From Ectobius pallidus (lineage: Eukaryota; Arthropoda; Insecta; Blattodea; Ectobiidae), in the NCBI GenBank assembly GCA_964059195.1, contig CAXKWD010000003.1:201524174-201588173 (forward strand): DNA of 64,000 bases, given 5' to 3'. Both the position numbers and the translations under genes were made by a program. This document shows, in pieces, positions 12,000-23,300 of the stretch (position 1 is its first letter; every line of letters starts with the position of its first letter). The notes beneath the pieces were generated by a model. The model ran no database searches and had not been told where the DNA came from. It saw only the letters and a list, made by a program, of their open reading frames with translations.

Positions 12000-12330
12000 G
12001 CTTGTATGAAAATTAAATAAAAGGTTCATCTTCAACATATAAAGGGTACGGGATCATGGCTGCAATTATTGCTTTCCTTATAATACGTCAGATAGACAGG
12101 GCACTACGGAAGTCAAAATGTATGCGGAATATGAACTTTCAGGGCTGCTGATAGTATAACAACATACATACGAGATAATTTAAGACTCAGCTGTTATAAT
12201 GTGATGAGCAAAATCTAGTTAATGTAAACATGATTAAGTGCAGGATAATGAAAAAAGAAATTATTCCTTACACTTACATCCTTGTGACTCAACAACAGCT
12301 GGTGAGTTGGAGGTGAAAATGTCGTCAAAC
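12000..12330. other. No gene seen
   Basis: AT-rich, no coding signal and no repeat that I can match elsewhere in the window. Confidence 0.4.
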
Positions 12331-12334
12331 AACA

Positions 12335-12530
12335 GGTTTTCTATTTTCACATTCCCAGGTTTGATCCCACCTGGGTCGAAAGCATTTATGTGAGACCATA
12401 TTTTCAGGCATATAAACTCGTGGGGTGATGTAGGCGATGTGGCAGTGTTTCAAACTTTGAAGGATCACTTCAGACAGTGTACTCTAATATGAGTGAAGCC
12501 AATCATCTCACTATCAGGGGTTGGCACATG
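12335..12530 (+). repeat. Interspersed repeat B (SINE-like), copy 1
   Basis: CATTCCCAGGTTTGATCCCA (containing a B-box-like GTTTGATCC) is followed by ATATTTTCAGGCATATAAA and GTGGCAGTGTTTCAAA. It matches the complement of 17380-17530 and in part 13550-13640. A pol III-derived retroposon is likely; the A box is not convincing. Confidence 0.6.
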
Positions 12531-12598
12531 GGCCCGGACATGTGGCCTACATGCTTAGGGTCATTTCCAACATGTTTCTTCCTCCTACGTGGGGGTAC

Positions 12599-12668
12599 GT
12601 ACATGCATACATACATACATACATACATAGGCTACATACATACATACATACGTACATACGTACATATA
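12599..12668. repeat. (TACA)n microsatellite
   Basis: Imperfect TACATACA run interrupted by GGC and CGTACATACG steps. It explains the Tyr/His-rich short ORFs across it. Confidence 0.9.
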
Positions 12669-12896
12669 TGAGCGATAGTCCCATGTCTGGGGATGCACAC
12701 GCAAGTTAAATAAAATCAGATAAAATGATATAAGAAAGTGCCAGAACACTTTTGTTTAATTAGTGATAATTGTAGTTATGATATGTAGAAAATAAGTTTT
12801 TCTAATCAGATTAAAATCGACCAGCGTCAGCAGAACTACAGATTTGTGATACCTTGACAATCGTGCACTAACATAAAAATAAAAAATTAAATTAAA

Positions 12897-12975
12897 AAAA
12901 TCCATGTCAAATTGGCCAGCTCCGGGATTCGATCCGGGGACCTCCAGAATACGAGTACAAGACATTACCAGGCAA
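12897..12975 (-). repeat. tRNA-like SINE fragment
   Basis: Read on the - strand, GGTCCCCGGATCGAATCCCG carries a B-box (GATCGAATCC), preceded 35-45 bases upstream by TGAGTTGCCTGG, a poor A box. It abuts A-rich DNA (12880-12900). Probably a tRNA-derived SINE head, not a working tRNA. Confidence 0.5.
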
Positions 12976-13084
12976 CTCAGTCAGTTTGACGGTGTTGTTT
13001 GATAAGCATATGTGAAAGAATAGTGTTAACTGTCAAATTATACCGGTAGACAAAAATTTAAAAAAAGTGACCTTTAATTAGTTG

Positions 13085-13515
13085 TTACTCTGGTACCGGT
13101 CAACCGATTAGGTCCAAAATTAATAGTCTTCTTGCCATAGACGTTATAAATGCTTATACCAAGTTTCATGAAAATCCGATAATGCATATTTGAGTTATGG
13201 GGGCTTTTGTTATATAATAGCATAAAAATGCACTAAATTGGGCATTATTCCGGTACCGGCCAACCGATTTGGTCCAGTATCAACAGACGTCTTCCCATGG
13301 ACATTATAAATGTGTATACCAAGTTTCATGAAAATTCGAGAAAGTGTATTTGAGTTATGGCGCTTTTAAATAAAATACTAAATTGGGTTTGACGCCAGTA
13401 CCGGTGAACCGATCTGGTTCAATATCAATAGGGTTCTTCCCATGGACATTATAAATGCGTATACCAAGTTTCATGAAAATCCGATAAAGCGTATTTGAGT
13501 TATGGCGTGTACACA
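13085..13515 (+). repeat. Repeat C: three tandem copies
   Basis: Three units of about 150 bases start near 13090, 13248 and 13396. Each reads roughly GGTACCGG..CAACCGAT, GGTCCA, CATGGACATTATAAATG, ATACCAAGTTTCATGAAAAT, TTTGAGTTATGG. A single inverted copy is at 42125-42345. No coding signal. Confidence 0.85.
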
Positions 13516-13549
13516 CAATCTCATAAAGTACCATACTTGATAAGTTTGC

Positions 13550-13645
13550 AGGGTGGTGCAGGCAGTATGGCAGTGTTTCAAAGTTTGCAGAATCAGTTCA
13601 TTGTGTTCATAACATATGAGCGAAACTACCATGTCTGTAGATGCA
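13550..13645 (+). repeat. Interspersed repeat B, partial copy
   Basis: GGTGCAGGCAGTATGGCAGT then GTTTCAAAGTTTGCAG matches the inner part of the repeat at 12335-12530. It follows repeat C directly, so the two families may be parts of one larger element. Confidence 0.55.
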
Positions 13646-14830
13646 TAATCAAGTAAAATAAGTTTGTGGGGTGATGCAAAAACTTTTTGTTTAAGATTTC
13701 GAGAAAATTTTAACTTTAGCCTACATTAATGTTCCAGATTCTGAGAAGATTCCAATTTTACATTAGAGTAAAATTCCAAATCCAGAACCAAATTTTTTTT
13801 ATTGCCAGATTTGTGTTCAGGAGGGTCGAATTATAGGCTATGTAAAGCATGTATTTTATGCCCAAACAAATTTTTTTGCAGTATTATTTATAATTTTTAT
13901 ATTGTTAGTACTATTACGCTGAAAATTGTTTTTATAGCCTGTTAATATAAAATCAGAAATTTCTCATAATCGGGAAAGAAGAATTTTTTTCTTTATTGTG
14001 ATATTCATATTCAGTGATGTCAAATTCAAAATAAAATCCTACTTTCGTCTATGTAACCCATAAAAAGTAAAAAATTTGTAGCGTAATCAGTCCCAGCCGA
14101 TCTCTAAGTGTACTTCTAAGCTAACAAAATATTCAGCTGCATACCTTACAGAAAGTTTCTTAGAAATTAAACCACTTAATACTTAACACTTAATCCTATT
14201 ATCCTCACTCCTCTTTCATTTTATCTCCCTTTTATATACCGTCATTTTACTCTGAAAAGTGAAAAATAAAGGAATGTGACTAATTATCTGTAAAATCAGA
14301 GTTGGCTGGTGGGGCGTACTGAATGACTAACACGAAATTATGTCGAACCTTATCTCATGTTATTTGATTTATGATTTTTCACAACTATCATACCTATAGT
14401 AGGCTATCCTTAAAGAATAAAGAATAATTAAACGTAAAACCAAATTAATTGACTCACTTCAAGTTGAAAGACCAAGCGTTTGGAAATAACTCTCCTCGCA
14501 TAATTAAAGGAACAAAAGAATGCCTAAACTATTGTAAGGGAAAGTTTGGCTTCTTCCATTTAACAAGTGAAAGCTTCCACACTCAACCTACAGAAAATAG
14601 AAATGGCAGCGGTCGGTACTATCAGCCAACGGTACTGTAGGACTCTCCCCTACATGCTTATGTCATCTTTTGGTAATATTTCAATGAGATGTGGCAGAGA
14701 AAATGAACAGAAGGCACTTATGAACACTGCCTTATGTATGAATGCTGTGCGAAGCAACTGTTTTAAAAGCAGTAATAGGCTACTTACTTACTCAATGGCA
14801 ATAGACAATTCCTAATCAAACTAAAGGAAT
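13646..14830. other. No gene seen
   Basis: AT-rich, with short ORFs only (such as 14449-14640 and 14567-14815). None has recognisable motifs or splice support. Confidence 0.4.
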
Positions 14831-14834
14831 ATTA

Positions 14835-15085
14835 TCTATTTTATGGAACCCAGAGGTTCCTATGCCCGCCATTCAACCGGCTATTCTGTGCTAATTCCAT
14901 TCAACCATCCCTTGCAAATCCTACTTCCCTTAAATCTATCTTAATATTGTCCTCCCTCCTACATCTAGGTCTTCCAAGTGGTCTTTTTCCTTTACGTTTC
15001 CCAATCAATATTTTTAGATGTCTTTCCTTCCCCATGCATGCAACATGTACAGCCCATTTCATCCTCCCTGATTGAGCTATCTTTT
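14835..15085 (-). pseudogene. Non-LTR retrotransposon 3' coding fragment
   Basis: On the - strand the translation reads RMKWAVHVACMGKERHLKIL, then IGKRKGKRPLGRPRCRREDN and IKIDLREVGF..GWMELAQ. This is the standard C-terminal tail of LINE reverse transcriptases (the W..HV.RM, GRPR.R and ..ELAQ motifs). Stops and lost codons show decay. Only the 3' end is present, as expected from 5'-truncated insertion. Confidence 0.8.
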
Positions 15086-15089
15086 AACC

Positions 15090-16222
15090 TTCAAATAAAA
15101 ATGATGCAAAATCATCAAATGCCTTGCCCTAATCATCAGCAAACAATTGAATATTTGAATGTTTAACTTCTCTTGGTAGATCATTTAGAAGTGGTCCGAG
15201 TTTAGACTCCCTAAGGAATATTAAAGACATTCAGAAGTGTTTGCGATCTGCATAGTTGGATTAGGGTATGGTAGCTAAAGTTAAACTGGAGAAAGTTATC
15301 AACGGAAATCCTGATTATAGATTTGTGTGTTCCGTAACAAAGTATTTTGAAGAGTGAGAGACATACTGGTTTTTGTTTACTTCAGGTTTCCTTCTCAGCT
15401 CGTCTCGGGCAACAGCGAATGTAGCATAGCGTAGAGAGCGGACACACATAAACATGCATTGAACTACATGACTGCATCGTGCCACTGTACTGTATTGATG
15501 TAGTTGGAAGCACGAAAACACGCATACCGTAACCCATTCTATAAAACCCCTGAAGTTCGGTTCGGAAGGACCTTATTCCTAAAGCTTCCACCAACTCCCT
15601 ATGGCATTTCTTGGCATTTTCGCCCTAAGAAAAAGTTATTCTGATGCAAGAAAGCTGTATAAGTTACATCTTGTTACATCCATTCTACACGGCGGGTGAC
15701 ACAAAACATGCCATAAAATTAAGTGTCCTTTTGTATACCGGCAATTCAAAATTTCAAAATGATCTTACATTTTAAAGAAATAAGAAAGTCATGATTTATG
15801 CCCCATCCCTCGTATATTTCTCCGTCAAATTGATACTAAAGGGAACCGTTATTCCCTTTGCAGGAATTATAAAGAATTATCACAAGAGGAAATCATAAAT
15901 ATGATTGGTTCTTCAAATGTCCTTTTTTTCATAACTACTTTTATGATGCCTACGTTTTCCCCTTCATCATTACATTTATGATTCCTGTAATAACCTTTCT
16001 ACCGGTCTATGCTTGGTTATATTATTTTCAATAACTATACTTTTTCTTGTTTCACAGGGCAGGAAATAGAGTTTATAAGTGCAAGTTAATAACAACTTCA
16101 TCAGTTCATACTTGAAGTTCATTCCCTGTTGAAAATTAAATGCCCTCATTCATGCCGGAAAACTCCCGTAGTTGTATATGGCTACTAATGGTCATGCAGG
16201 TCTCGTTAGTGAGTACAGTGGT
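15090..16222. other. No gene seen
   Basis: AT-rich sequence with scattered short ORFs on both strands. No repeat or motif that I can support. Confidence 0.4.
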
Positions 16223-16227
16223 ATTAA

Positions 16228-17076
16228 CCCTTCGTGGGCGGCGATGTTTTATGGCTGTGGACGGAAGGCATTTTTAAAGAAAAAATAAGTTAATGAAAAA
16301 CCAATTGAAAGTAACTTAAACCATGCAATCATGCATAAAAACAACATATACCTTGGAGTTTTGCCAAATCCAGCTCCTAATCTGCTCTAGGAACGATTTT
16401 TATTATTTAGCGAGAAAATGTTTATGCAGAAACGGCACAAGTCTCACTGAGCGCATTATAAGTTTACATAGGCCTACAGTAAGCTATGATTCTCAATTGG
16501 ATCAGTATTTTGTTCAAAATCAGAAGGCAGAACTGGCCCTTGCTGGATATTGTATATTGTGGTAATAGGTGACGTGCCTGCATCAAAATTACTCACTTCT
16601 ATTGAGCTGGGCGCACAATTGCTTCCAGTGTCACTTACGTTGCTCTCACTCTCATTAACGCTGCCGGTAGCGATCTCAGAAAAACATCCCTTACTATCAC
16701 TAAATGATAATTCTGACACTTCACTGTCACTTTGAATACTTAATTCTTCAGTTTCAGAACCTGTAGGACACTTTCTTTTTGCAATTTTACAGAAAATAGG
16801 GGAAAAACACGGAACAAATCATGCACGCTGTTCACTAGTTACGCATGGCCATTAAAATCCTCTACTAAAATCGTCCTGGGCACGTGTATTGGGGAATTCC
16901 CAAGTCACAGTGGATAAGAGAACATTCTCCTGCCATCTGTTGAAGATTTTGCGTACTTCGTGCGTGAGAAGAGCCGGTCACATTATGAGTCGGTCAGAGA
17001 ACCCATATATGGGTTTCTGCGTTGGAGGCATCAGACAGGCATGCCATAGCCTATATGGGTTTCCACCCGCGAAGGG
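16228..17076 (-). mobile_element. piggyBac-type element (TTAA ends), decayed or non-autonomous
   Basis: TTAA at 16224-16227 and 17077-17080 brackets inverted ends CCCTTCGTGGGCGG and CCACCCGCGAAGGG. The TTAA target and the CCC.. start are typical of the piggyBac superfamily. On the - strand, 16800-16474 codes KRKCPTGSETEELSIQSDSE and then VSELSFSDSKGCFSE. Such a Ser/Asp/Glu-rich N terminus is usual in these transposases. The catalytic core is missing, so this is an internal deletion derivative. Confidence 0.8.
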
Positions 17077-17379
17077 TTAATCAGACGTGGCAGTCCAAGC
17101 ATGGATGCTCAGTAGATGCAAACGAGTCCAATAAACATTCGTACTGCATGGAGGGGTGTATGGGTTAGTTGTGTCGTTGCTTCCAGAGCGGTAAGATCGT
17201 ATAATGCAGTGAAGAAACAAGAGACCTTGTTACAATCGCTTCTCCTCTCCCGCAAGAGCAGTTCAACATTCTTACCCGTCCCCATGATTCCTCCTACATG
17301 CATCACCTCTCTCACGTGCATCTGACTGCCACCTCTGATTAATACCACTGTAGGACAGGGGTGCTAGGTGAAGCAGATT

Positions 17380-17535
17380 CTTCCATTTCCCCCCGAATTG
17401 TTCCTGCAATCTTTGAAATACTGCCACACCATCTGCACCATCCTGCAAATTTATATGCCTGAAAATACATTTTACATAAATGTTTTGGAGCCGGGTGGGA
17501 TAGAACCTGGGAATGTGAAAGAATTCTGTTGTTCG
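17380..17535 (-). repeat. Interspersed repeat B, inverted copy
   Basis: The complement of the family at 12335-12530, sharing TGCAGGATGGTGCAGATGGT, TTTCAGGCATATAAA and ATCCCACCCGGCTC. The 17368-17682 ORF across it is accidental. Confidence 0.6.
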
Positions 17536-17819
17536 ACACCATTTTCACCTTCCAACTCCCCAGTTCTTGTCGAGTGGGAAAAAATAGTTTTATGCTGCAC
17601 CCAAGGCTCCTCTCTAATGAGGCCCACCTGGGAAGGTTGGTTTTTGGGTTTCGTCACACAAGAAATTCAATGTGAGACATAATAAACCTCGAGCTATTCA
17701 GTATATTGCTCCTAAACTAACAAACGTTCCTAACCTAACAAAACAGGTGAGCTTGGCTGGGGTGCAGCCTAAATCTATCTTTTGCCCTTCATTTTTATAA
17801 TCACGTTATAACTTAAGGG

Positions 17820-18540
17820 AAAAATATATATTGCGACTCACCCGAGTCCCCCACCACTACCGCGTGGAAAGTAGGGGTTTTGGGTGGGGAGAAAAATAAT
17901 TTATTTTTCCTTTCTTCTCTTCTTCTCTTTCTTTCCCGTCTCTTTCCTCTCTTCCTCTCACCTCCTCGTCACCCTACCTATCTATCGGAACCCCTAGCGT
18001 TATAGCTATATAGGAGTCTTAACCCACTATGCCACGAATGACAGTTGAGCAGTGAAGAAAGAAAGATGTCATATATAGGTACTAAGGGTGACTTCATGCA
18101 TTCGCGAGTGTCAACGCAAGAATAGCTTTTTCAAATTTTGAAATGTTTTGTTTGTTACGTAAAGAGTACTGTTGGTGCAAGGGAATTTTTCTGCATCAAT
18201 TAAGCCATGTTTTATATCATAACACGGCGTTTTTAAAAATTGGGAAATATTATGTACATTTCGATTTTTTATATTATCAAATCGGTGTTTAAAGATCGTG
18301 AAATATGATGTTTGGTACAAGGGTATTTTTTTAATTGTTCGACATTTTCTATAATTCGTGAAATTTTATTTTGTTTGTTATAATGGTAATTGCAATTATT
18401 AGAGCAAGCTGCGGGCTTAACACAGCAAGCGGCAGTAGCGGCCGGCATGCGCCATAGCGGGGAAGATGCGCGGTAGGCGGTGAGGGGAAGCGGCCGATGG
18501 AAAGGGGAGCCGGGTGAGTCGGAAACTATAAACTTGCCTA
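17820..18540 (+). repeat. Interspersed repeat D, copy 1
   Basis: CGTGGAAAGTAGGGGTTTT, TTGGTGCAAGGGAATTTTT, recurrent ATAATTCGTGAAAT, and a GC-rich block (AGCGGCCGATGGAAAGG) near 18490. The complement of 49340-49670 shows the same order at lower identity. The GC-rich end contrasts with the AT-rich surroundings. Confidence 0.5.
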
Positions 18541-18673
18541 ACTTAATAGCTGGGTCTTAAATTATTTTGTATGTACCGGTATGTTGTTATACTATTGGCA
18601 GCCTGAAAGTGTAGGCCTACATTCAGCACACATTTTGACTTCCATAGTGCCTAGTCCATCTGACGGTATTATT

Positions 18674-19077
18674 TACTACGTTTTCATGGAGAATTCAGAT
18701 CAATCTGAATCTTCTTACCGGATTGAAACTGTCATGAAAACGGGAACTCAGATTGATCTGAGTCTCAAGGTCAATCCCCCTAAAAAGTAGGATAGAATCG
18801 GACTGAGATCGTATTCAAACACCATGATAACACTTCCCGTATTCAGTTCGATCTCAATACGCTAATCAGACATTTCATTGGTCCTCAATGTCCTCGCGAC
18901 ATTCTCGTGTGTGGCGAGAAGAGTTCCATTGGTCGTGGAAAGTGGGACTAGCGCATTCTGTGGGTTCTCTCGGAAACGTTGTTTTCAATATTGGATCGAA
19001 AGTTTTACATGAAAACGGGATCGTACTGGAATGGGATCGTGTTCAGATCGATCTGAATTCTGCATGAAAACGTAGTA
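18674..19077. mobile_element. 404-bp MITE with TACTACGTTTTCATG ends
   Basis: Terminal inverted repeats TACTACGTTTTCATGGAGAA at the left and TTCTGCATGAAAACGTAGTA at the right, flanked by ATT (18671-18673 and 19078-19080). AGATC(A/G)ATCT palindromes and CATGAAAAC recur inside. A second, shorter relative is at 52955-53140. No coding capacity. Confidence 0.8.
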
Positions 19078-19080
19078 ATT

Positions 19081-19980
19081 AGGAAGGCAGCGACCGCCAC
19101 CATGATCCGATATGCTAAAGATGAAGATTACTAACAAGTCTTCAGGCACACCTTCTGTGGAATGGCTGAATACCATTAGCGTTAGTGGCCAAAATGTACA
19201 AGACTGTGGTTAAGGATTAAAACTTTGTAAAAGATTTAAAATTACTTCATAGCTCATTACCATTTGTCCACAATGTTATTCTTCATAATAGGCTGTATCA
19301 ACTCACGCACGCTAATACCCAAGCTGATATCACATAAGTAACTTAGGCTCGTAAATTATTACATCTAACAAGCCTAGCAAGTTACTGGTAATGAGGGTAT
19401 TACTCCAATTACTATAATTTACAAGAAATGTGGTGTTTACTGCGAATTTATCATTCTCTTCCATGAAATAAGGTATATGTCTCATTAGATCGATAATCAA
19501 TAGCGAGATTTCAAGTTAAAGTAAGCAAAAGGGTAAAATAAATAAAATAAAAACATACCATAGGCCTACCTATTTTAGGCCTACATTTCAAGGCAAACAG
19601 AAGATCTACTGATGTGTAGGCCTATAAGGCAAGGACATACGTGGTCACAGAATTCTACACAGGATTCAATAATAAAACTTGTCTGAAAACATGCAAATAC
19701 TTCGATCATGATTATGCTTATTTTCTATCAATAACATGCAATTGTTGGGCTGAACCTGTTATGAAGCACTCCTTTTGTGGGAAAACAGCATTTTATCTTC
19801 CATCAAACAACAATTAGACATTATATATCACGCGGTCATAACTACGTACTTAAATTCACCCAGAAACTTGCTCAAAATGCATTACTTCCCATATTCTACT
19901 GAACAATAAGCTGTCAATAGGGAGACATGGGCCTAGGACGAGTCCAAACAGTCGGACTTAAATCAGGTAACTATTTTTCA
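19081..19980. other. No confirmed gene
   Basis: Inferred intron of the divergent - strand gene, if that exon is real. It contains a few TAGGCCTA motifs (about 19562, 19580 and 19617). Short ORFs near 19100-19200 have no recognisable features. Confidence 0.4.
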
Positions 19981-19986
19981 ACTCAC

Positions 19987-20083
19987 CAGAACTTGTTCGA
20001 GATGGTAGTGGGATTCTATTGCCCACTTTTCTTCGTGATCTCCTTACATAAGAACGTGATGATGTGAAAGAAGCACTCGGCAT
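19987..20083 (-). CDS. Candidate first coding exon of a divergent gene
   Basis: On the - strand an ATG at 20083 opens 32 codons plus one base, MPSASFTSSRSYVRRSRRKV followed by GNRIPLPSRTSS. It ends in an exact GTGAGT donor (19986-19981). The peptide is Ser/Arg-rich and basic, without a hydrophobic segment. I do not recognise it, and I found no convincing next exon on the - strand within the window, so the rest may lie beyond position 1 or behind repeats. Its position opposite RCE1 and its strong donor are the support; there is no homology support. Confidence 0.5.
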
Positions 20084-20234
20084 TTTAATATTTCCTATGA
20101 TTTTCACACCAGAATGTCCTAAACAAAGGAGACACTTCCATCAAGTTGGGCAGCCATTTTCTCTTTCAGAAGACAGTTCAGTGATAGACCAATAGAGCAG
20201 TCGCTTCCAGTCATGTGACTCAAGTAATGTCAGT
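20084..20234. promoter_or_regulatory. Putative bidirectional promoter between RCE1 and a divergent exon
   Basis: These 151 bases separate two divergent start codons. They hold a CCAAT box (20189-20193), an M-box/E-box-like TCATGTGACT (20211-20220) and a GCCATTTT stretch (20153-20160) resembling a YY1 site. No TATA box is seen. I recognised no mobile element here, in contrast to the flanks. The 5' UTRs must be very short, or the transcripts overlap. Confidence 0.55.
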
Positions 20235-20347
20235 ATGGAGGCACTTAGGCTTAAAGAATATCCTTGTTTAACTTCTGCAGGAGCATGCTTTGTTCTTTCC
20301 GTTGTTTATGTTGCAAGTTTGTACATATGGAACTCCCCACTTGACAG
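20235..20347 (+). CDS. RCE1: RCE1 coding exon 1
   Basis: Encodes 37 residues plus two bases, from MEALRLKEY to [10 protein letters not shown]. It includes the first hydrophobic segment (about residues 15-32), which matches the SxYVxSLYVW stretch of the human protein. The donor is GTAAAA at 20348, so the intron is phase 2. Confidence 0.93.
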
Positions 20348-23300
20348 GTAAAAGTTCGGCTCCCCTTAATGGCTTTAATAAATTAGAAGTTCGAGCTATA
20401 AATTGTGCTCGTCCTTTTCACACATGACAGGGTTGCCAAATGCATCAATACGAAATGTAGCGCATATGTTAAAAATTATATACCCGGTATCAATAATTGC
20501 ATGATATTAAGAATTTTAAATAAACCTTCCTTTTTATAGCATTATTTACTGATTATCACTTTATTTCTTATTTTTAGGAACCATCCATCCACAATTAAAA
20601 AGAGATTCTTCAGTGTTTTTCTAATGATGTTCATATCTCCACTATTTTTATATTATTTTTCTCATGAACAAGTTCTACAGAAGGTTTGTATAACTTCAAA
20701 TATAAAACTTTAATTACCTATTAATCTGTTATGAAGGCATATTGCACATTAAGGTACATATTGGAGGATATGTATGTAATTTTGTTCACAGATGGTCTTA
20801 GTAAAAATAGCATGGCTGTTTTTGTTAAAACTTTTCCTTGGATAAGATGCTAATTAGCTTATAATTGAATCAATAATTAATTCTCTACGAGGCATTGTAT
20901 GATAGAACAGTGACCTATAGTCCTACATCATTTTTGGGAAGTCAAGAATGCATCAGTGCTCCTTTTAAAAGCATAGCCTAATTTGTTCAAGCACCACTCT
21001 TACAATCCTTTTTACTCTAAGTTTAGTAACCAATGACAGCCCATTGAAATATTTCTTTGAAATCTTCTTGGCCTTGATGACAGATGATTTTCTTGACCTT
21101 AAGGTCAGACATCCACCATGCAGTCATTTATAGGGGCTATTCTTTAAGCCCCTCATTTACTGCTGTATGAGTGGACATAGATTTGGTGAGTCGGTAGGTT
21201 ATCACTGTCAATGCTCGATCTCACAGGTGATGAATCTGAGAGGGTTCCTTGTGGGGTCGAAACATTTGTCAATCTTGGCATCGGCTTTCTATGCCCAAGG
21301 CTGAGGTTCAGTGTTGGCCCAGGTCGATGGGATTTATGTGTTCATAAATATGACAGTCCGATGTCTATAGATTTACAGGCATGTGTTCCAAGGAGCACCA
21401 ACACAATCTCCCCAAAAATATATGCAATGGACATTGTGTTGTAGGATTATATTTCATGCATAATGTCGCTTGATTACAGTAATTGGTACTTAAAAATTTG
21501 GCCTCTTTAGCACCGGCCCTTGGGAAAATTCCTGATACCGGTACTGATACTGACACTAGCCCTGACCTCTGCCTTCTTGCTCTGATTGGTTTTAATGTGT
21601 ACATTATGACACAGGTATACTATATTTCACAACAATAAGTTAATTGCAGTTTTCTTGTCACTATGGGAAACAAAACAATAGCATCATTCATATTTTAACT
21701 AAGGCATGTTCTGATACTGACCACTGTCTCATGGTTAGTGTTGCTGACTAAGGATCCGCAGGTCTAGGTTTGAATCCTGGTACTTCCTTGGATTTTTCTG
21801 AGGTAGGGAGGTCTGGAACGGCGTGCTCTCAGCGTCGTGATACAAACTGAGAGCCACTTGGTTCAGTAAGCCATCAATAACAGCTGTGGGAGTCGGCATG
21901 CTGACCACATGCCCCTCAATTCTGTTATCTGCTTATGGCAGTGATGAAACTCCAGTAAGCCCAGAAGATGGCAGCAACAGAGCAAGCTGGAAGCCCAACG
22001 AACCGGTTTTCATTCTCAACACCAGGAAAGTTTCAAGTCATTAACCCTCTCATGTAAGAGAATATTTTCTTGAAATAAAGTTTCAATGAACAAAAATACC
22101 TGTTCAACTACGTCTCAGTGGAAAAAGTTGATAACATGTAATATCAATTAAGTGCCTGTATGCGGTGTTCCAGGCGAGTATATGGCAACTACTGGGTCTG
22201 AGATTACACGGCCTCCTTCCTGCTATATTTATTCCTATGTTTCTTACGATGGTGCTGTTTCTTGGGCCACTCTGCATGCAGGGGTTCAGTGGATTGTGGA
22301 AACTGTACGCTGGTGAGTTTTTATATAATTTCTTATAATTACTTAACAAATGTCTGGCAGGACTCTATATTTTATAACTTGACTTGACTTGACTTCCTGT
22401 AATCCCTGTGGTGGGGCATAGAGCCTCCAAGAGGAGATTTCATTACCTACTAATTTAGTTACGCTTAGTTTCCGAACAGGACAGTTGGTAAGCCCATCGC
22501 CTCTCAACCCCCCTCCGGAAACTAAGGTATTACTTGGACATGAAAGGGCCGATAAATTTTGTCCAGAGGCTCTAATTTAGGCTTGGAGTTCTTTTACATG
22601 CCGTAAATCTATGACACGGGCCCCCCAGCTTAAGGTCCCTCCCGGAGGACTCCGTGCTCAGGATTTTATATTTTATGAGCATAATGCAAAACAAAATTGA
22701 AGTTTTTCTCCATTAGAGCTTCCTCTGAGTATTGTCTCCTGCCTTGCACAGGGTGAATATGTGTTCAATCTTCATTTAGTAAATTCATCTCCATAAATTG
22801 AAATCATAGAACAGTACAATAATATTATCAAGTATCTCTGCTCCTCTGTCATTTTGCGAGGTGTAAGAAAAGATGGAAATCACTGAGAGTGAGGTCCAGG
22901 GTGTAGAGTGAATGTTGAAACACCTCCCAGCCAAACTTTTGTAGGAGGACCTGCTGGGAAGTGTTTAAACATCCACCCTACAGCCTGCACCTCATTCCCA
23001 GTGGTTTCCATCTTTTCCTACCCCTACAAAATGTAGCCACCATTGACTTATTTCTTATTGAATGACAAAACACATTTCTTAAATGTACAGTTAATGAGCC
23101 ACACTTCATCACATGCAATCCCACCCCAACGTTATTGGTCATTGCACAGTAGGCCTAAGTAGACTCATAAATATACGCATGGGTCACAAAGTTGTTTTGA
23201 AGAGTTACACATTTCTACATTTGCTGCCAAATGCAATAAAAAAAAAATTAAAGAAAATTTCGGGAACTGAATTTTTCTTCTAACCTTAACCTTAACCCCT

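Noticed and set aside
19104..19200. ATG in a good context (GCCACCATG) beside the 18674 MITE
   Set aside because: Opens only ten codons, and an overlapping frame ends after about thirty; no donor or family match supports an exon.
20227..20271. Upstream ATG as the RCE1 start
   Set aside because: Its frame stops after 14 codons and does not join exon 2; the ATG at 20235 gives the conserved protein.
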